Shown here: positions 9,325 to 15,572 of the stretch, in pieces
How positions within the stretch are numbered: the first letter of the stretch is position 1
Layout of the letters: each line of letters starts with the position of its first letter
From: UBA9214 sp964443845
GTDB lineage: Bacteria; Pseudomonadota; Gammaproteobacteria; UBA9214
Reading direction: 5' to 3'
DNA: 33,261 nucleotides
Assembly: GCA_964443845.1 (NCBI GenBank)
Contig: CAYUFA010000027.1
Coordinates: forward strand, 1-33,261
Made by a program: the position numbers and the translations under genes
The notes under the pieces: model-generated
What the model was told of the DNA's origin: nothing
Database searches by the model: none
Seen by the model: only the letters and a program-made list of their open reading frames with translations

Positions 9325-9367
9325 ATTAAAGAATCGCAACGCTCTTCCGGCATTGAGAATTTTCAAT
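9325..9367 (-). promoter_or_regulatory. Class II FNR-type promoter for the GH15 gene
   Basis: The dyad ATTGAGAATTTTCAAT (9352-9367) matches the FNR pattern TTGAT-N4-ATCAA at 8 of 10 positions. On the minus strand a TTTAAT -10 box occupies 9330-9325. It predicts a start at 9318, which puts the dyad centre (9359.5) exactly at -41.5, the class II FNR activator position. The leader would be about 135 nt. The site also lies 111 bp upstream of the plus-strand gene at 9471, but no good -10 box sits at the matching distance in that direction. Confidence 0.55.
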
Positions 9368-9470
9368 GTGCGGGCGACCGCGATGCGGTTTGCTCCAGGA
9401 CAGGAACCGGCAGCCGTATGCTGCGGACGCATGGCTGCGGGTAAACACACGATCCGGAGTGGAGACAGGT

Positions 9471-9809
9471 ATGGCTGATATTATCCGTTTGTCTGACAAT
9501 CCCTTCTCCGGCGCGGAGCGCGCGCGGCTGGAAAGCTTCGGCGCTTACAGTGTCGCCAGCGGGCGTGCCTTGCACTGGCAGTGGGCTGCCGCTGCCGATG
9601 GCAGCGAGGTATTCGAAATCTGCCGGGGCAGCAACGAGGAGGTGCTTGTGACACGCATCAGCCGTGTCCCGGGCAGGGAATTTCAGGCGCAGGACGTCCT
9701 GGACGGCGTCATCGCCAGCGGTGCGCTCGAGCAGGTGCTTGCCAGGCTCGAGCGCTATCTGTCCGGTAAGCAGGAGCGCGGCGGTTACGACCCCGACCCC
9801 GCAGCCTGA
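9471..9809 (+). CDS. Small conserved-looking hypothetical protein
   Basis: This encodes a 112-aa acidic soluble protein that I do not recognise. The start is well supported, with GGAGTGGAGACAGG just before the ATG. The protein has a beta-rich N-terminal half (ALHWQWAAAADGSEVFEICRGSNEEVLVTRISR) and a helical C-terminal half (DVLDGVIASGALEQVLARLERYL). It has a single cysteine and no membrane segment. It diverges from the GH15 gene and converges on sodB. An upstream extension of the frame to 9366 lacks a ribosome-binding site and was not used. Confidence 0.65.
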   Translation: MADIIRLSDNPFSGAERARLESFGAYSVASGRALHWQWAAAADGSEVFEICRGSNEEVLVTRISRVPGREFQAQDVLDGVIASGALEQVLARLERYLSGKQERGGYDPDPAA

Positions 9810-9841
9810 TTCCGTATTGCCCCACCCCGGACGCCCTGCGA

Positions 9842-9886
9842 CCGGCACCCCCGGCGGCGGCGCTTGCCCCGCCGCAGCGGTGCCGG
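9842..9886. terminator. Long GC hairpin between convergent genes
   Basis: A perfect 8-bp outer stem (CCGGCACC at 9842-9849, GGTGCCGG at 9879-9886) encloses a second GCGGC/GCCGC stem. It sits between the stop of the small plus-strand gene and the stop of sodB, so it could terminate both transcripts. There is no T-run. Confidence 0.45.
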
Positions 9887-9902
9887 CCATGCTCGTCCGT
9901 TG

Positions 9903-10529
9903 CTACTGGTTCACCACCCGCGCGTGCCGCTCGCGCCCGCCGCATTCAAGATAGCGTGCGTTCACGAACTTCCAGTTGACGAGTCTCCAGAACGCCTGCA
10001 GGTAGTCGGCGCGGCTGTTGCGATAGTCGATATAATAGGCGTGTTCCCAGACATCGCAGGTGAGCAGCGCTGTCGCGCCGTTGCGCAGCGGCGTGTCGGC
10101 GTTTGCGGTACTCAGGATTTCGAGCCGGCCGTCCGGTTGCTGAACCAGCCAGGCCCAGCCGGAGCCGAAGTGACCGGCCGCTGCTTTGTTGAAGCGGTCA
10201 CAGAAGGCATCGAACGAGGAGAAATCGTCCCGGATGGCCTGGGCCACCTCGTTATCGGGTTTGCCGCCGCCGTCGGGACTCAGGCAGTTCCAGTAGAATG
10301 TATGGTTCCAGACCTGCGCCGCATTGTTGAAAACGGTGCCCGTCGCGGTCCGGACAATGTCATCGAGCTCTTTCTGTGCGAATTCCGTCCCCTCGATCAG
10401 CCTGTTGAGATTCGAGACGTAACCGGCGTGGTGCTTGCCGTAATGGTACTCCAGCGTTTCGCGGGAAAGGTACGGTTCCAGCGCATCCAGCGAGTAAGGC
10501 AATGCTGGCAGTTTGTGAATCCTGTGCAT
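9903..10529 (-). CDS. sodB: Superoxide dismutase, Fe type
   Basis: The enzyme dismutates superoxide to peroxide and oxygen in the cytoplasm. From the chosen ATG the protein has 208 aa. Metal ligands are H29 (LEYHYGKHH), H76 (WNHTFYW), D159 and H163 (DVWEHAYY). The Fe-type signatures AAQVWNHTFYW and FGSGWAWLV favour iron over manganese. The start at 10529 is fixed by GGAGG 6 nt upstream and by the family N-terminus; the frame runs open further upstream without homology. An extra basic C-terminal tail (ECGGRERHARVVNQ) makes it slightly longer than the roughly 193-aa E. coli enzyme. An FNR-type dyad lies about 126 bp upstream. Confidence 0.95.
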   Translation of the reverse strand: MHRIHKLPALPYSLDALEPYLSRETLEYHYGKHHAGYVSNLNRLIEGTEFAQKELDDIVRTATGTVFNNAAQVWNHTFYWNCLSPDGGGKPDNEVAQAIRDDFSSFDAFCDRFNKAAAGHFGSGWAWLVQQPDGRLEILSTANADTPLRNGATALLTCDVWEHAYYIDYRNSRADYLQAFWRLVNWKFVNARYLECGGRERHARVVNQ

Positions 10530-10620
10530 GTAACACCTCCGTAAGGGGTATCTGACGAGTCTGTCGATTTTCCGCGGATGCCGCCTGCGCGCCGTGCCGG
10601 CGACATCCGGGAATGCGCTC

Positions 10621-10663
10621 ATTGGAAATCATCACTGGTCCGGTGGCATTGATAATTTTCAAT
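10621..10663 (-). promoter_or_regulatory. FNR-type dyad upstream of sodB
   Basis: ATTGATAATTTTCAAT (10648-10663) matches TTGAT-N4-ATCAA at 9 of 10 positions, the best match in the window. It is centred 126 bp before the sodB ATG. At class II geometry the -10 box would be TCCAAT (10626-10621 on the minus strand), 4 of 6 matches but lacking the usual A at -11, so the dyad is firmer than the promoter. Confidence 0.5.
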
Positions 10664-10771
10664 CGTTCCCGGTCCGGGGCAGCTGCCCGGACCTTGCTGT
10701 CCGTCCGGCCGGCTTGCAGGCGGGCAGGTTGCGGCGCAGGCCAGAATCCTCCGCTGCTGGCAGGCAGCTGC

Positions 10772-11215
10772 TCAGTGCCCGGACAGCGTCCCGTCGAGCG
10801 CGGTTGCGGCCTGCCGGCGTGCCGTTGCGCTTGCCGCGTGAAATATCACGACATGGAAGTCCGCCCTGAGGGCATCCTTCACCAGGTTTGCGAACACGTG
10901 CTCGCGCAGCCTGAGGCCATGAATGGAACCGGCCGTTCCGCCCAACACACCGCCGTAGCCCAGTACGATGAGGGGGGCGACGACCGGCGCACTGACAAAC
11001 AGCTCCGGTGCGCCTGCCGCGACCCTGGTCAGCGTCTCGCCGGTCGTGACGCTGTCCTGGCCGATCGCCGCGTCGACATCGCTGGCATTCGGTTCGAGTC
11101 CGACTGCCCTGATGTCATCGGTTACGGTCGCAATTACGGTGTCCAGGGCCGTGTCAGCCGTGTGTTGGTCCGGGTAGACCGCTGCCAGCCTGTAGGGATA
11201 GTGGTCGGTCATCAT
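10772..11215 (-). CDS. Glycine-rich hypothetical protein, possibly stress-related
   Basis: This encodes about 147 aa, starting at one of two adjacent ATGs (11215 or 11212); GGGGT precedes them. The N-terminal part (YRLAAVYPDQHTADTALDTVIA) reads like a small alpha/beta fold. A hydrophobic glycine-rich stretch follows, VAPLIVLGYGGVLGGTAGSIHGLR at about residues 80-103, and may insert into or lie on a membrane. This pattern recalls general-stress/DUF1269-type proteins that carry glycine zippers, but I cannot assign a family with confidence. An FNR-type dyad with a correctly spaced -10 box lies upstream, and the next gene upstream on the same strand is a Crp/Fnr regulator. Confidence 0.65.
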   Translation of the reverse strand: MMTDHYPYRLAAVYPDQHTADTALDTVIATVTDDIRAVGLEPNASDVDAAIGQDSVTTGETLTRVAAGAPELFVSAPVVAPLIVLGYGGVLGGTAGSIHGLRLREHVFANLVKDALRADFHVVIFHAASATARRQAATALDGTLSGH

Positions 11216-11283
11216 CGCGGACCCCTGAACAGCCACCGCCGCGCCCGATCGCGCGGCAGGGCCGTCGTTTCTTTCGCATGCAA

Positions 11284-11326
11284 ACCTTAACTGCGAACCG
11301 GCCGGCTGACATTGCGAATCTGCAAT
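11284..11326 (-). promoter_or_regulatory. FNR/CRP-type dyad and -10 box upstream of the glycine-rich protein gene
   Basis: ATTGCGAATCTGCAAT (11311-11326) is a symmetric TTGCG-N4-TGCAA dyad. On the minus strand TAAGGT (11289-11284) keeps the three most conserved -10 positions (T, A, final T). The predicted start is 11277, and the dyad centre (11318.5) falls at -41.5. The TTGCG half differs from TTGAT, so a paralogous regulator may bind here. Confidence 0.4.
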
Positions 11327-11330
11327 GACA

Positions 11331-11355
11331 CTACACAGCACGGGGTCCAGTGTAG
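11331..11355. repeat. Inverted repeat CTACAC-N13-GTGTAG
   Basis: A 6-bp perfect dyad lies between the 3' end of the Crp/Fnr gene and the neighbouring promoter. It could be a weak terminator stem for the regulator gene; there is no T-run. Confidence 0.25.
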
Positions 11356-11393
11356 GGATCGTGCGGAAAGGCGCGGCGGGTGCGCGGCCGCCG

Positions 11394-12125
11394 TTATACC
11401 TGCTCGGCAATATGCTGCAGGCGTCCAAGATTGGCGTGATAGGTCTCGGGCGACCTGCCGTCACTGCTGGTGAGAATATGTGCGCGCTTGAATTCAGCGA
11501 GTATCCGGCTGGTGCTCTCGGTAGTGACCCCCAGCACGGAACCCATCTCCTCGCAGGTCAGCAGGCGGACCTGGTCGCCGCTGGGTTCGCTGCTGAATTC
11601 CGACAGGAACGACAGCAGGCGTGCGACGCGGGCACGGATCGATCCGGTGGAGAACTGGGTGATCCAGATGTCCGCGTCATGGAGATAGTCATGCCAGCGT
11701 TCGATCAGGTTGATATAGGTTTCCGGGTCATCCGTACGCAGACGCTGGATGGCGGCGAGCGGCAGACGCAGCGCGGTGACAGGCGTCAGCGCCATGGCGG
11801 TGTGTTCATGGCTGCAGTTACGCAGACCGCTGAGGCCGAGTACCGAGCCGGGTCGGTGCAGGCGTACGATGCGCGCGCGCCCGTTCGGGAGATGGACGAC
11901 GAGTTTCAGCATGCCCGAGGTGATGAACGTGACGCAGTCGATCGGGCTGCCCTGATGGTGGATTACCTGGTGCGCCTCGTACATCATCCGGCGGGTGTGG
12001 TTGAGCATGATGCGCAGGGGAGTCGGTGCATCATCACCCACCGCCGCCGTAATTTCGCGCAGCTTCACATCACGGGTGTCCCGGGGGGACGGGCTGGTAC
12101 GGTCGGTATGTTCGGGCTTCTCCAT
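11394..12125 (-). CDS. Crp/Fnr family regulator without Fe-S cysteines
   Basis: This is a 243-aa transcription factor. It has a cyclic-nucleotide-binding-like beta roll (about residues 45-130), a long dimer helix (about 132-160) and a winged helix (about 165-235). The recognition helix contains E203-S-T-S206-R207, the E-x-x-S-R arrangement that reads TTGAT in FNR. The only cysteines (64, 104, 191) do not match the FNR cluster pattern, so any oxygen or NO sensing would use another mechanism. The start is supported by AGGAGG 6 nt before the ATG. It resembles the second Crp/Fnr protein of this window (RWH...DAD.W, then ARVARLL), suggesting paralogy. FNR-type dyads lie nearby; that it binds them is inference. 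Confidence 0.88.
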   Translation of the reverse strand: MEKPEHTDRTSPSPRDTRDVKLREITAAVGDDAPTPLRIMLNHTRRMMYEAHQVIHHQGSPIDCVTFITSGMLKLVVHLPNGRARIVRLHRPGSVLGLSGLRNCSHEHTAMALTPVTALRLPLAAIQRLRTDDPETYINLIERWHDYLHDADIWITQFSTGSIRARVARLLSFLSEFSSEPSGDQVRLLTCEEMGSVLGVTTESTSRILAEFKRAHILTSSDGRSPETYHANLGRLQHIAEQV

Positions 12126-12637
12126 GACAGACCTCCTGATCGCTATGTGCCGGTCCCGGGACGCTAGCAGGCTGGCGGGGCGTGTCGGCGCGCCGTGCCT
12201 GTCTTCGCCGTGCGCTCGCCGCGCTGACGAACGCCGGTGACTCCGCCCTGGTCCGGGCCGCTGCTGCCACCCGGCGTGGAAAGAGACACTGGCCGCAGGG
12301 GAATGCCGTCGTGCCGGTGGCGTGCCTGGACGGGGCCCTTTCGAGGACCGGCCTTGATACTGTAGCCGACAATTACGGATTCGAATCGTTCACACCGGTC
12401 AGTGACCGTGAGCTGCACTTTGGTGTACGGTAATCGCATGCTCCTCCCTGACAGCGTTTCCTTTCGATCGCGCAACCTGGCATCCCTGTGTGCTTCTGGT
12501 GATACATGCCGGGATCTTCATCCGCACGGCCTTCCCCGACCGGCGGATTACCGGCAGCTTTTCATGGAAACCCGGTGCCTGAGCCTGCGGCGGGGTTGGT
12601 GTGCAACCCGCCATGCAGGCAGCAGAGCCGTCGCACC
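12126..12637. other. Divergent intergenic region, no gene recognised
   Basis: This 512-bp region lies between the Crp/Fnr gene (minus) and the MgtC-like gene (plus). A 103-aa minus-strand frame (12164-12475) has low-complexity basic composition, no ribosome-binding site and no recognisable fold, so I do not call it a gene. It must contain both promoters. I saw no FNR-type dyad and no convincing sigma-70 pair. Confidence 0.4.
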
Positions 12638-13906
12638 ATGAATACGGAACAACTGGTCTATTACCACCTCGGTGCCGCCCTCGCCATCGGCCTGCTCATC
12701 GGCCTGGAGCGCGGCTGGAAGGAGCGTGAAACGGACGAAGGAGAACGCATCGCGGGGGTGCGTACCTACGGCCTGATCGGTTTGCTCGGTGGCGGCACGG
12801 CGTTGCTGGCACAGGTGCACGGACCCCTGATCATCGGGCTCGCCTTCGTCGCACTCGCCGGCGTGCTGGCGACGGTCTATATGCTGAGCCTGGGACGGGG
12901 CAGCGACGACATCGGCATCACCAGCCTGGTGACCGGCCTGCTGACCTTCGTGCTGGGAGCGCTCGCGGGGCAGGGCGAACCGGCCGTGGCCGCGGCATCT
13001 GCGGTGATCACCACGTTGTTACTGGGATACAAGCCGGTACTGCACCGCTGGGTCGGTGCACTGAAAGGCATGGAACTGCGCGCCATCCTCAAACTGCTCC
13101 TCATCTCGGTGGTCCTGCTGCCGGTGCTGCCGAATCGCGGCTACGGCCCCTGGCAGGCACTGAATCCCTACGCGATCTGGTGGCTGGTCGTGATGGTCGC
13201 GACGATTTCCTTCGTCGGCTACTTCGCCGTGAAGATCGGGGGCACGCGCAAGGGCACGGTCTTCACCGGCTTGTTCGGGGGGCTGTCCTCGTCGACCGCG
13301 CTGACCCTGCATTTCTCGCGCATGGTTCGCGGCGGCGATGCGGCGCTCGACGGCATGCTGGCCACGGGCATCCTGCTTGCCTGCGGGACCATGTTCCCGC
13401 GCATGGTGCTGATCGCGGGTGTGCTCAACCCTGCGCTGGTCCGGCCGCTGCTGTTGCCGTCGCTGGTGATGTGCTGCGTGGTCTACCTGCCGGCTGCCTG
13501 GTACTGGTATTCCGGTGCCCCGCAACAGGCACAGGTGATGACCTCATTGAAGAATCCGCTGGAGCTGAAGACCGCACTGGGTTTCGGGATCCTGCTGACG
13601 CTGATCATGCTGCTTGGCAAGGCACTGCAGAGCTGGTTCGGCGATACCGGCGTGCTGGCGCTGTCGGCAGCCTCGGGCCTGGCGGATGTGGACGCCATCA
13701 CCCTGTCGCTGGCGCAACTTACCCAGGATGACCTGACGCTGCGCGTGGCGGCGCTGGGCATCGTGATCGCCGCCGCGGTCAACAACCTGACCAAGGCGGG
13801 CATGGCGACGGTGATCGGCAGGCGTGCCCTGGCATACCGCGTCGGTGCGCCGCTGCTGTTGAGCGCCGTCGCCGGCATGGCGACGGCCTGGTGGCTTGCC
13901 ACCTGA
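12638..13906 (+). CDS. MgtC/SapB-DUF4010 family integral membrane protein
   Basis: This 422-aa polytopic membrane protein has an N-terminal MgtC/SapB-like domain (LGAALAIGLLIGLERGWKER, then RIAGVRTYGLIGLLGGG at about residues 10-55). A DUF4010-type domain follows, with SSSTALTLHFSRM near 230 and ALSAASGLADVDAITLS near 350. About a dozen hydrophobic segments are visible. The function of this two-domain family is not established; the MgtC part is linked to magnesium limitation and intramacrophage survival in other bacteria. The ATG at 12638 places the MgtC motif at its usual distance from the N-terminus, although the Shine-Dalgarno sequence is weak. Its 3' end converges on the DsrC-like gene. 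Confidence 0.85.
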   Translation: MNTEQLVYYHLGAALAIGLLIGLERGWKERETDEGERIAGVRTYGLIGLLGGGTALLAQVHGPLIIGLAFVALAGVLATVYMLSLGRGSDDIGITSLVTGLLTFVLGALAGQGEPAVAAASAVITTLLLGYKPVLHRWVGALKGMELRAILKLLLISVVLLPVLPNRGYGPWQALNPYAIWWLVVMVATISFVGYFAVKIGGTRKGTVFTGLFGGLSSSTALTLHFSRMVRGGDAALDGMLATGILLACGTMFPRMVLIAGVLNPALVRPLLLPSLVMCCVVYLPAAWYWYSGAPQQAQVMTSLKNPLELKTALGFGILLTLIMLLGKALQSWFGDTGVLALSAASGLADVDAITLSLAQLTQDDLTLRVAALGIVIAAAVNNLTKAGMATVIGRRALAYRVGAPLLLSAVAGMATAWWLAT

Positions 13907-13990
13907 GCGGACATGCCGGTACGCAACCGTAGAAACGCCCGTTGAAGTCGTTGCCATGCCCGGCCAGGAAGTTCCGGTTGCTGCGGCGAT

Positions 13991-14009
13991 GGAGGCAGTC
14001 CGCGCCTCC
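13991..14009. terminator. Hairpin between convergent genes
   Basis: A perfect 6-bp stem (GGAGGC, 7-nt loop, GCCTCC) lies between the MgtC-like stop (13906) and the DsrC-like stop (14063). It may act as a terminator in both directions; no T-run is present. Confidence 0.35.
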
Positions 14010-14062
14010 TGTCCGGCCCATGGTGATTTCCCGCTGCGCAATCCCGCGCGACCGGTCCGCGT

Positions 14063-14428
14063 TCAGCGGCTGATGCCGAAGCCCTCGTCTTCGGTGTGGG
14101 GCGGCAGCGGCAGGCCGGCGATACGCATCCCCTGCGCGACCGGCCCGTTCGGGAACAGGCGGCGCAGGTGCCTGCGTCCGCCGCGTGCGGCGAAGGCCGC
14201 GTCCAGGCGGTCGCTCAGTGCGCGGCCGTGCGGGGCCGGCCCCTGTTCCAGGTACTCCCGGCGCAGCCAGTGCACGACCTCCCAGTGCGCGTCCGTGAGC
14301 GTGATACCTTCCTGCCGGGCGTTGCGCCGGCCTACGTCCTCGTTCCAGCCCGCCAGGTCGAGTTCGCGGTCGGCGCGGCGCGGGCTGGGGGTGTCCGGGT
14401 TGTCGATGAGCTTGTTGATGTCGGGCAT
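14063..14428 (-). CDS. DsrC/TusE family protein lacking both cysteines
   Basis: This 121-aa protein has the DsrC/TusE fold signature: LDLAGWNEDVGRRNARQEGITLTDAHWEVVHWLRREY (residues 24-60) and the C-terminal arm LFPNGPVAQGMRIAGLP (91-107). DsrC carries persulfide-transferring cysteines in GP-x-K-x-A-C-x-x-AGLP and near the end of the arm; TusE keeps only the last. Here the first position is M101 and the end reads PPHTEDEGFGISR, so neither cysteine exists and sulfur relay is chemically excluded. Cysteine-less members have been suggested to be regulatory (name RspA, from memory). The start at 14428 is supported by AAGGAG 7 nt upstream. An FNR-like dyad lies about 147 bp upstream. Confidence 0.85.
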   Translation of the reverse strand: MPDINKLIDNPDTPSPRRADRELDLAGWNEDVGRRNARQEGITLTDAHWEVVHWLRREYLEQGPAPHGRALSDRLDAAFAARGGRRHLRRLFPNGPVAQGMRIAGLPLPPHTEDEGFGISR

Positions 14429-14568
14429 GCGTGTGCTCCTTGTCGGTGGGCAGTGGAGGGTTGCGATGCACGGTTCCCGGCCGGCCCGCAGTCGGGGCGT
14501 CGTTGCCGGGTGCCGGCCGGTGATCCCGCTGCATGCGGCTATGGTTCCAGAACCCGCTCCGGGCGGCA

Positions 14569-14582
14569 TTGAGATATCACAA
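14569..14582 (-). promoter_or_regulatory. FNR/CRP-like dyad upstream of the DsrC-like gene
   Basis: TTGAG-ATAT-CACAA, read on the minus strand as TTGTG-ATAT-CTCAA, is centred about 147 bp before the DsrC-like ATG and 66 bp beyond the nnrU stop. One half resembles the FNR site and the other the CRP half TGTGA. The -10 hexamer at class II distance (AACCAT) is poor, so function is uncertain. Confidence 0.35.
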
Positions 14583-14648
14583 TGCCGCAGCGCGGCCGCG
14601 CTCCGCCGGGAGCCAGCGGTGCCAGGGACGCAGGTGCCGTGTGCCAGG

Positions 14649-15224
14649 CTACCCGCCGATGACCGGTACGCCGATCAGGTCGCGGTGCAGCCACATCACG
14701 AAGGCGGCATACAGCAGCAGGCCCAGCACCACGGCGATTACGTCGTTGCGGCCGGATGGCGGCGCACCTGGTACGGGACGGGCTGTGCGGTGCCGCAGCG
14801 AGATGCGGTCCGCGACGGCCCAGGCCAGGAATCCGCCGAACAGCAGCACGGCGGCGAGGGTGCCGTTCGCCAGCAGGTGGGCGAACGCCCAGAGCTTGGT
14901 CGCCACGAGCATGGGGTGGCGGGTGACGTCGCGGATGCGCCCGGGCAGGTAGGCGGCGAACAGCAGGGGGAACACGGGCAGCATCAGCCCGACGGCCAGC
15001 AGGCGCAGTACCTGCGGCGGGCTGTACAGCACCACCGGGTCCATGCGGGCGAGACCGTAGCCGCGCACGATCAGCAGCAGGCCGAGCAGTGCAATGAGCC
15101 CGTAGGCGGCTTTCCAGGTCCATTCACCGGTGCGGGCGGCCATCCGGTTGCGCCAGTCGTCGTTGACGATGGAGATCGAGTGAACGCCAAGGAAGATGAC
15201 CAGCCCGGCAAGCAGTTGACTCAT
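14649..15224 (-). CDS. nnrU: NnrU family membrane protein
   Basis: This 191-aa polytopic protein has about five or six hydrophobic helices. It starts with LLAGLVIFLGVHSISI and contains the family core RHPMLVATKLWAFAHLLANG (about residues 107-126). NnrU was named from denitrifiers, where it is needed for nitric-oxide/nitrite reduction phenotypes. The family is related to the heme-containing zeta-carotene isomerase Z-ISO, and the conserved histidines in GVHS, RHP and AHLLANG would fit heme binding. The ATG at 15224 has GAGG upstream and gives the family N-terminus; the longer frame adds unrelated residues. No other denitrification gene is visible in the window. Confidence 0.85.
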   Translation of the reverse strand: MSQLLAGLVIFLGVHSISIVNDDWRNRMAARTGEWTWKAAYGLIALLGLLLIVRGYGLARMDPVVLYSPPQVLRLLAVGLMLPVFPLLFAAYLPGRIRDVTRHPMLVATKLWAFAHLLANGTLAAVLLFGGFLAWAVADRISLRHRTARPVPGAPPSGRNDVIAVVLGLLLYAAFVMWLHRDLIGVPVIGG

Positions 15225-15410
15225 GAAGAGGTCCTCGTTCGGTGGCGATACGGGCCACGGTACAGACCATGGTACACCCTGCGGCAGCAACCCGTTGTCG
15301 TCGCTACGGGCTGGTGACGCTGCCCGGATGGTCGCCCGGATTGCGGGTAGGCGGAATGCCGGTCATGCAACCGGAAAGTGCAGCGACTGCCGTGACAGGG
15401 CCAGCGAGAG

Positions 15411-15440
15411 TTGACGGTTGTGGATATTCACCTCTATAGT
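15411..15440 (+). promoter_or_regulatory. Sigma-70 promoter of the desaturase gene
   Basis: TTGACG (15411-15416) and TATAGT (15435-15440) each match consensus at 5 of 6 positions, with an 18-bp spacer. The predicted start is near 15447, giving a leader of about 125 nt before the desaturase ATG. Confidence 0.55.
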
Positions 15441-15503
15441 GGTTGGCATACCGGGAGCGGGCACCACACCATAATTTACTACCGCCAGCCACGGAACACG
15501 CCA

Positions 15504-15521
15504 TTGATCGCCAGTTATCAA
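15504..15521 (+). repeat. Inverted repeat TTGAT-N8-ATCAA in the desaturase leader
   Basis: The two FNR-type half-sites are perfect but separated by 8 bp instead of 4, so FNR itself should not bind in the usual way. The dyad lies downstream of the predicted transcription start and 52 bp before the ATG, a place suited to a repressor operator or an RNA hairpin. Confidence 0.35.
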
Positions 15522-15572
15522 ATTCCCACCCAGTAAAGCCGGCACCCTTTACGCTGCATTCATGAGAACGCC

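Noticed and set aside
9184..9450. An 89-codon N-terminal extension of the GH15 gene
   Set aside because: The family N-terminus begins exactly at the ATG at 9183, and the extension would run across the FNR-type promoter.
10530..10622. A 31-codon N-terminal extension of sodB
   Set aside because: A strong GGAGG lies directly before the ATG at 10529, and SOD proteins start at this point.
12164..12475. A possible 103-aa minus-strand gene in the divergent gap
   Set aside because: It has no ribosome-binding site and a basic low-complexity translation with no recognisable family.
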